This document shows positions 57,584 to 64,000 of a stretch of 64,000 nucleotides of DNA, one piece after another. How positions within the stretch are numbered: position 1 is the stretch's first letter; each line of letters opens with the position of its first letter. The notes under the pieces were generated by a model that worked only from the letters and a program-made list of their open reading frames with translations, was not told the DNA's origin and did not search any database. The stretch is from Gnetum montanum (Eukaryota; Streptophyta; Gnetopsida; Gnetales; Gnetaceae), in contig MNCI01025228.1 of NCBI GenBank assembly GCA_015680685.1, positions 455,905 to 519,904 on the forward strand, in the 5' to 3' direction. Made by a program: the position numbers and the translations under genes.

Positions 57584-59670
57584 CCATTAACATGGCCTCT
57601 TAATTTTTCAACCCTTTTTTTTCACCTTTTTTGATTTTACAAATTTTTTATTTTTAAATTTTTCAAATTTTATACCATTTTTAGTACATTTAAATTTTTT
57701 TGATTATTTTACACTTTCTTATATATTTTGTCTCTTATGTTTCTTTTGATTAAGTGTGAAATTTTCTCATTTTTGCTAATAAATCTACTTTATTATCATG
57801 GGACACAATGTTGTTGCTATTGTTTACTAATTATGGTTTGAGCTCAATGTTTGATTATCGATGTCTAGTTTCTATTTTTTAATTCTGATGTTTGATGACT
57901 TTGATATGGTTTATTTTTCATGGAATAGGCAATGAGTCCACATCATCCACCCATCCAAAGAACTCTATGGTTTTCCTTGTTCTATAAATTTAAGGTCCCT
58001 TTTTTTATTAAAGAAACTTTTAATAAATTAGTGACCTTAATAGTTCTAGAATCAAGAAGGATCCAAAGGTTTGAAAAGGATGTGACTTTAAGGAAACTCA
58101 ATACTCTTTGTATTGTTCTTCTTGCTTGAGTGCTTAAGTGTTTTTTCATGGACTTCTTACCATTCCATACCACCTAATGATAGGAAGCCAAATAATGTTG
58201 TTGCATAGTGTGGTTCCCATCATTCAGATAAAAAATAAAAATAAAAATGATGAGAATTCAAAGCACACCCCTCCAAGAAGAATAAGTCCTCACATGGTGT
58301 GGTTCCCACTTGAAAACTAAAAAATAAAAAAAATAAAACAATGATGGGAATTCAGAGCACACCCCTTGGACAACTCAAAGGGCTAAAAGCACTAGTTATG
58401 AAACTCAAAAGACACACACCTATGCCTGAAGGTACCCTTTAACTAAGGCCCTCTCTCTCTCTCACTTCCTACTTCTCTCTCCTCTTTGTGAAATGGTGGT
58501 TATCTTGTGAGGAAACTCTTGTGTCTCGAGTGGATGGATCGGTCTTAGAGTGGTGATGCGAAGTTAGTAACAATAGATGGTTTTGGTTTGGACTAAGGAT
58601 GAAACTTCTTAGGTAATGTTAACCATAATTCCACAAGGGACTTCTTATGACCTCAATTTGGAACTCAATTCCACCTTTTCAATCATCCATCCATGCTACC
58701 ATAACTCACCTCACTACTGAGTTCTATGTTATGCTCTATGTCTTAGTTTGATGTATTAAGATTCTTGAGTGGATTCTTTTGGGTTGGTCCTTAACTTGTC
58801 ATGATCATTAAATTGACTACAGGGCCCACGAACTTCTTAGATGAGGTTATGTAACAGTAGAAAAAAAGGCATGAGCTTGCTATGGGGAGGACCAACTTGC
58901 ATAGCTTTTGGCTTGACTAGTTTAGGTTCCTTACCTTTGACATCATTACAATCTTATATATTGTATTTTTCATTGTGTAAACCACTCAGTACTCCTTAAT
59001 CTTTCATTACATTCATCCATTAAATCAATTCTCCTCCATTTTTTAAATATATGAACTTCAACATCCTCTTCTCGTGATTTCATGCTATTCTTTGTTTTAT
59101 AAGCTTTCATTTGATCCTAATTTCATCAAAAAATTCTTTGTATTTTGAAAGTTTGACCAAAGTCAATGAAAGTTAATGGAAGTCAATGATGGTCAATAGT
59201 TGCATCATCGAGGCCTCATCGATGAGACCCCGTCATCGAGGCCTCATCGACACAATACAAAAATACTATATATAGCACCAGACACTTAGGAATTTTTTGT
59301 CATTTTCTCATAACACATGGGATAATTTTGCAATTTCTCAAATCCAAAAACGTTTCAAAGTCCATAACTTTTAAACCATTTGTCCAAATCACTTCTTTTT
59401 TTGATCTTGGACTTATTGAAGGTAAGATCTTTATCATAGAGGCCATAAGCCTTAAGGTTTGTAATGCAATTTTTGAAAATATTTTCTAACTCCCCTAAGG
59501 ATTAGTAACTTTAATCATACAAACACATCAATGTTTTCCAAGTTAACCCTTCCAACAACCTCTAGGATGATTTATCAATGATAAGGCATAAATAGAAATA
59601 ACAATTAAGTTAATTAAATTAGTCATAATCACAACGTAGCCAAGTGTAACTACCCTTAAGAGTTAAGACA
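57584..59670 (+). other. Non-coding spacer downstream of integrase in E
   Basis: A T-rich start (57,600-57,780); a ~97-bp tandem duplication at 58,200-58,275 and 58,297-58,375 around TGTGGTTCCCA and CAAAGCACACCCCT; a short (CT)n run at 58,451-58,465; and an LTR-like patch at 59,200-59,280 with GAGGCCTCATCGA words and TATATATAG. No protein seen. Confidence 0.5.
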
Positions 59671-62560
59671 TCCCAATTTTTTTAAGGTTACACAATGATT
59701 GCTAATGCATGGTTCTATTATGATTATAGATGGAACCCAAACAAAAGTGCTCATAGAAAGGATAACCCTTACAACCACAATAGAAACAACCCAGAGCTAG
59801 AAGGGACCAACAAGAACAAGGCCAAGAACAATAAGAGGTGACCCATGCAATAGGACCTCTTTGTACGGAGCCCAAAGTGAAATCTATTCGATAGATTCCA
59901 GAAGATGAATTGCCTATAGAATAATCTCAATGTGGAGAAGCACCTGGACCAGTGCCTAGGCTTGACATCACTTTAACTCAAGCTTGCCTAGACATCATCA
60001 AGTTCCAAGAGATTCAAAGATCAATTCTTTAAGAAATAAACTTCAAGACATTTTTGGAAAAAGATCTAAAGGATGTCAAAACATAATTTCAAACCTCTCC
60101 CATGTGGCCAATCATCTCGACTAGTGGGAAATGGTACATGGAAGAGACTTATCTCTTCTGGAATAGTTGAAGACTAGGGTTTTTTATAAAAGTTAAGGAT
60201 GTTTAAGTGTTCTATTTAGTAGAGGCCATTGCACAAGCACTAGGCTTGCCTAACATTGGAACATAGTTGGTAGAATTATCAACAAAATGTGACCCTAAGG
60301 TGAAAAGGAAGTGGACCCAGTGATGTTACAAGGTGGACCGTAAGGAGTATTGCATGCTCACACTAATAGAGCGAATTTATTTCAAGATTGTAGCCTATCA
60401 CCTCAATTCAGCAGTGAGGCCAAGTAAGGTGACTACCTTCTCCACTCATGCATGCACTACTCTAAGTAGAAAATTTCTCATTAACCTTTCATAGCTAATT
60501 TATTTGAAAATTGAGAAGCATTTCAAGGAGAACAAACATGGAAGTAGGATGTTTCCCTTTTCATGCCTTATAAAAAAACTTTGTAATATGGTAGGTATTG
60601 TCTACTATTCCAATGACACCGTCAAGCATACTCCCTTGGCCTTCTGGGCAGAAATCATGAAGGAAAAAATGCCAACAACCATCCAAGAAGAGGAGTTGCT
60701 GCCACCGCCACCCATTGAGGAGATAACACCAAAGGCCCACATAGTCCTTAAGCATTTGTGATAAATCTAAGAGAAACTCTTGAGCAAACAAGAGTAGAAG
60801 GTAGGAACAAGTGGGGTGGATCCATCTATGTATTAGCTAGCAACAAGTCACCTTAATGAGGTGGCTCAAATAGTTAGCTAGATGGAGAGGGATGGTTCAA
60901 TTTCCTCTACCCAAAAAATATAGCTACCTTTAAGGTTGGATCCCAATGCTTGAGAGGTGATAGTAGCATTAGCAACACATCATTTATTCCTAGAAATCTT
61001 TGGGAATGCCACCACTTTCTTAGTGAGGTTGGATGAAGGTGAAGAGATAACTGTCTTGGTGATGCAACACCAAGGGCAGGAAGTGGTAGCGAACCATGTG
61101 TGTGAAGCACTAAATGCATCTATGGCATCTATACTAGATGTGTCTGCACTCCAAGATGTGCAAACATTCACATGCATTGTTAGTGAAAAATTAAATGTAG
61201 CCCAACATGAACAATTTCTATAATGACTAGTAGGGGCCAGGAAATCAACTTTGAATATCTTGGATCTTCTGGAAAACATCACTGCAACCTAGTTGGAGCT
61301 ACTAAATGCAAGGAGAAAATGCAACATTCTAGAGGGGAAACTAAAAATGTCCCAAGAGCAAAATCAATGCTTGGCTGTGAAGTTTGCTAAACTTCATGCC
61401 TAACTTGCAAAGCAAACAATCCTCAACCTAGCAACAACAAGGGATGAAGCTATCAAACAGCTTCAAGAATGATTTTAAAAGGTTGAGGAGGAAGCAGTAA
61501 TGGCCATCCTCAAATAGTCCATGGTATAAGCTAAAACACATCAATTAAAAAGTACTTAAACCAAATTCATCAAGAAAATGAAGCATTGACCACACAAAAT
61601 CATCACTTGTGAAATGTTGATGCTCAAAGAGATCAAATGCAGGAATTCATTCATCAATAGTAGGAGCAACCTGCTAAGGTCAATATTGAACTAAGAAAAT
61701 TGGCCACAAAGAACCAAAATCTATCAATGAAGGAGGTATGCACCTTGCAACAAAAGTCTATCATCGAAATTGTCACCTGAAAGAATGAAGCTCTCATGTT
61801 TGAAAGGGTGAAAAATCACTACAGGGATTAGGTTGGCTTGCAAAAGGAAATTAATGAAAAAGAATCTAGATGGAAAAGGCTAAAGTAAATGAAGCCCTCT
61901 AGCAACTTCAGTAAGGAAGAGAAATGTTATAGCCCATCCTTGATGGGATTAATACCTACAATAAAGCAGATATCTGCTTAAATGAGTTACAGATCAAAGA
62001 GATGACAAAGTATATGCAGTTGGCCAATGTTCGTTATGCAAACCTAGCAATGCTAACAGCTAGATTACCATGGTCAAAATTGGAGAAGTAGGTGGCTAGC
62101 TCATATTTGCTATCTAAGGTCAATTTTGAACATCACAAAGACACCAAGCAAAAGCTTGAGACTACTAACGCTAAACCTGAAGTCCTCAAAGTACGATTCA
62201 CAGATCAACGATCCATCGCTGAGGACCTAACCAGATAGATAAATGACTACCAAGACCTAAAGAACATAGTGCAAACATTTGACATTGAATACAAACAATT
62301 CACTATCAATGTCAAGGAGTTATTTCTGGTGATCCTGTGTCCTTGGGAGGTGCCCGTTCCAACCCACATTGGGAAAGCTGTGTGAATGATGCATGATCCC
62401 AAGAGTAAGGAGGAGAAAATGAAAGTACTGCTAGATGCTTTTCACCTCGCAACTAAAGTTGCGAAAGTAGTAGGACAACCATAGCCTCAACCATCACTAG
62501 TGTGTGAAGTTGGTGAGGGTCCTTTAGAGCCTCAGGAACCACCACCACCTAGGACCATTT
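59671..62560 (+). pseudogene. Extra 3' reading frame of element E
   Basis: + strand, after integrase and a spacer. The start is uncertain because of stops; coding-like sequence is visible from about 59,730. A globular part (60,100-60,760) includes an open 85-codon stretch at 60,504-60,761 (M-K-I-E-K-H-F-K-E-N-K-H-G-S). A long Glu/Lys/Gln-rich coiled-coil-like part follows (61,250-62,300), then a Pro-rich end near 62,490-62,560. Athila elements often carry an env-like frame here, but I see no signal peptide or membrane segment, so I do not call it env. Function unknown. Confidence 0.45.
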
Positions 62561-62811
62561 GATCTTCTCTAATAAGCTTTACATCATCAAGGAACGTGTT
62601 GTCCAAATTTTGAAGAGTTTTGTCACGGTATTCAATTTTGTATCTTCAACACCACAATTTTTGTAATGTGTTGATCTATACACCCAGGCACTTCATTTTT
62701 TATCAAGTTAGTCAAGTTTTTTTTGTTGAAAGAAAATTCAATCAATAATCTCATACCTTCCCAATTCTATAAAAGAAATCAAGGACAAGTTTTCATTCAT
62801 TCATGGGGGTA
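62561..62811 (+). other. 3' untranslated end of E with a weak polypurine tract
   Basis: Short non-coding stretch; GGGGGTA directly precedes the 3' LTR at 62,812. Confidence 0.45.
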
Positions 62812-63755
62812 TGATGAGTCATCATTGGTTGGCTACATTAACAAGGCCTTGTTGATGTAGTTGACCATGTCAATGAGGCCTCATCCACGAGGCCCCATTG
62901 ATGCATTTTGACCTATGTCGATGATGCCTCATCAATGTGGTGTCTGTCCATCGTCTATAAATACATGCCTACCCATTTCATTTATGGGGAGTCAAGATTT
63001 CAATTGTAGCAAAGATCATGTATTTTTTCCATTCAAAAGTTAGAATTATTTTCCTAAGTGCCCAGAGCAGAAGACATTAAGTGTATGGATCTATATTCAA
63101 GCATTTTTGTACTTGAGCATGATAGTATGTGCGATAATAAAGATGAGCTTTTTGATAAACCTTGTAGCACTTTGGATAGATTATCTCTTTTATTTATGCA
63201 CTCAATGTTTTCAATTATTTTCTAATTATTCTCAATTATTTTGCAATTATTTTCTAGCAATTGAGTTAAATAGATTATTAGGCTAGATAGATTAAATACA
63301 TAAGTACAACCACTTCAAGTGTAACATGTATTCACTTGGTAATCGCAGCAGTGTTATCACTTGGTACACCCAGTAACATAGCATTTGGTCGCCCAGTAGT
63401 AGATACATGGGTTCAAGATATGTACAAAAAGTGGGAACAGATACTTATGTTAGGACTAGTTAAATAGTAGTTAATTAATTAATTTAGATTAGTTAATCAA
63501 ATTTATTTTACCTACATTTTTAGCACTCAAAACATAAAATACAAAAGGATAAAAATCAAATGTCTTAGTTACACTTAAATATACCAATGAACATCACAAG
63601 TGTAATTGGGAGGACAATGATTGACCGTAAGGCTAGATTCACTTCCTAAAGGGCTAGTGCACTAGAAACGATAAAGTTTGCAAAATTCGACCAAGTTGTG
63701 TGTGAATGCCTCATGATTTGTATGGTTGGGCATAGGGGTACCTCATTGCTCATCA
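62812..63755 (+). repeat. 3' LTR of element E
   Basis: 944 bp, TGATGAGTCATC to CTCATCA, TATA box 62,956-62,963. Aligns with the split 5' LTR through its whole length. Contains repeated GAGGCCTCATC-type words near 62,840-62,940. Confidence 0.9.
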
Positions 63756-63760
63756 GATGT

Positions 63761-64000
63761 GTTTTCAAACATGCTTAAATTTCTAACAATTTTTGGGGCA
63801 TGGTCATGAATGTATCAACCTACATTCCCAATAGAATAATTAGCAACAACAACAACAAAAAGGTGCCCTACAAACTCTTTTACAAAAAAATTCCAAATAT
63901 AAAACACATAAGAAAATTTGGAAGTCATTATTACGTTAAAATTTGAAAACAATTCATACATAAATTGGACAATAGAAGAAAGAAATGCATTTTTCTAGGA
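63761..64000 (+). pseudogene. Copia element F integrase, continued after E
   Basis: Resumes the F integrase after the E insertion: K-V-P-Y-K-L-F-Y-K-K-I-P-N-I-K-H-I-R-K-F-G near 63,865-63,930 and K-L-D-N-R-R-K-K-C-I-F-L-G at the window edge. These match the end of a copia integrase core (P-Y-E-L-W, K-P-x-V-x-H-L-R-x-F-G, K-x-x-x-F-L-G). The part following would lie beyond the window. Confidence 0.75.

Larger units (their letters stand above)
48503..63755 (+). mobile_element. Element E: Athila-like Ty3 retrotransposon nested in F
   Basis: + strand. The 5' LTR is 48,503-48,546 joined to 50,366-51,265 (split by solo LTR 2); the 3' LTR is 62,812-63,755. Without the insertion both are 944 bp. LTRs start TGATGAGTCATC and end CTCATCA. 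A perfect target duplication GATGT lies at 48,498-48,502 and 63,756-63,760. Internal order: gag, protease, RT, RNase H, integrase, a 2-kb spacer, then an extra 3' reading frame. RT motif F-M-D-N-F-S-T-Y-G (from F-M-D-D-F-S-x-Y-G), tRNA-Asp-type primer site and an extra 3' frame fit the Athila lineage. All frames are broken. Confidence 0.85.

Noticed and set aside
59671-62560. Envelope gene of element E
   Set aside because: Position fits env-like frames of Athila, but no signal peptide, membrane segment or cleavage-like site is visible.

Overview
The window is plant nuclear DNA made almost entirely of decayed LTR retrotransposons stacked inside one another, with a small island of broken host genes near 43.5-44.8 kb. 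The very large Tat/Ogre-like and Athila-like elements, kilobase LTRs, heavy decay and layered nesting point to a large, slowly purged genome, most likely a gymnosperm. That placement is inference; no diagnostic marker is present. I see no intact host gene.

Left part (1-32,224), minus-strand elements. The best resolved is an 18.5-kb Ty3/gypsy element of the Tat lineage (called B), 4,949-23,463. Read right to left it runs: LTR, leader with 125-bp repeats, gag, protease, a 4.4-kb gene in the opposite (+) orientation, reverse transcriptase, RNase H, a second RNase H, integrase, LTR. B sits inside the gag of a sister element C: C gag stops at 4,943 and resumes at 23,469, and the flanks are a 5-bp duplication degraded by two transitions. 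C's own 5' LTR (26,233-27,961) abuts the gag start of a third sister, D (LTR 28,796-30,882). D in turn abuts the gag start of an unrelated minus-strand Ty3 element, G (LTR about 31,281-32,224). B and C both carry the antisense gene. It has conserved introns, a conserved stop, a poly(A) signal and, in B, an exon resembling an FCP1/NLI-interacting HAD phosphatase. It is the most unusual object in the window.

Middle part (32,225-48,502): AT-rich DNA with a LINE 3' remnant; a minus-strand Athila-like LTR and gag relic (37,340-40,367); a strong 43-bp-arm hairpin; a young-looking solo LTR (41,321-43,379, perfect 5-bp duplication GAAAC) containing about 99 copies of a 7-bp satellite; a class III peroxidase fragment; a GH81 glucanase fragment; and the start of a Ty1/copia element F on the + strand.

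Right part (48,503-64,000): an Athila-like Ty3 element E on the + strand (48,503-63,755, perfect duplication GATGT) has landed in the integrase region of F, which resumes at 63,761. E's 5' LTR is itself split by a second solo LTR (48,547-50,360) of the same family as the satellite-bearing one. E carries gag, protease, RT, RNase H and integrase relics, then a long non-coding spacer and an extra 3' reading frame with coiled-coil character.

All coding regions are broken, mostly by transitions. Many stops are TAG at a former CAG or lie at a former TGG, as expected from decay of methylated cytosines. Together the layers record a history: F hit by E, E hit by a solo-LTR family member, and G, D, C and B hit in that order.
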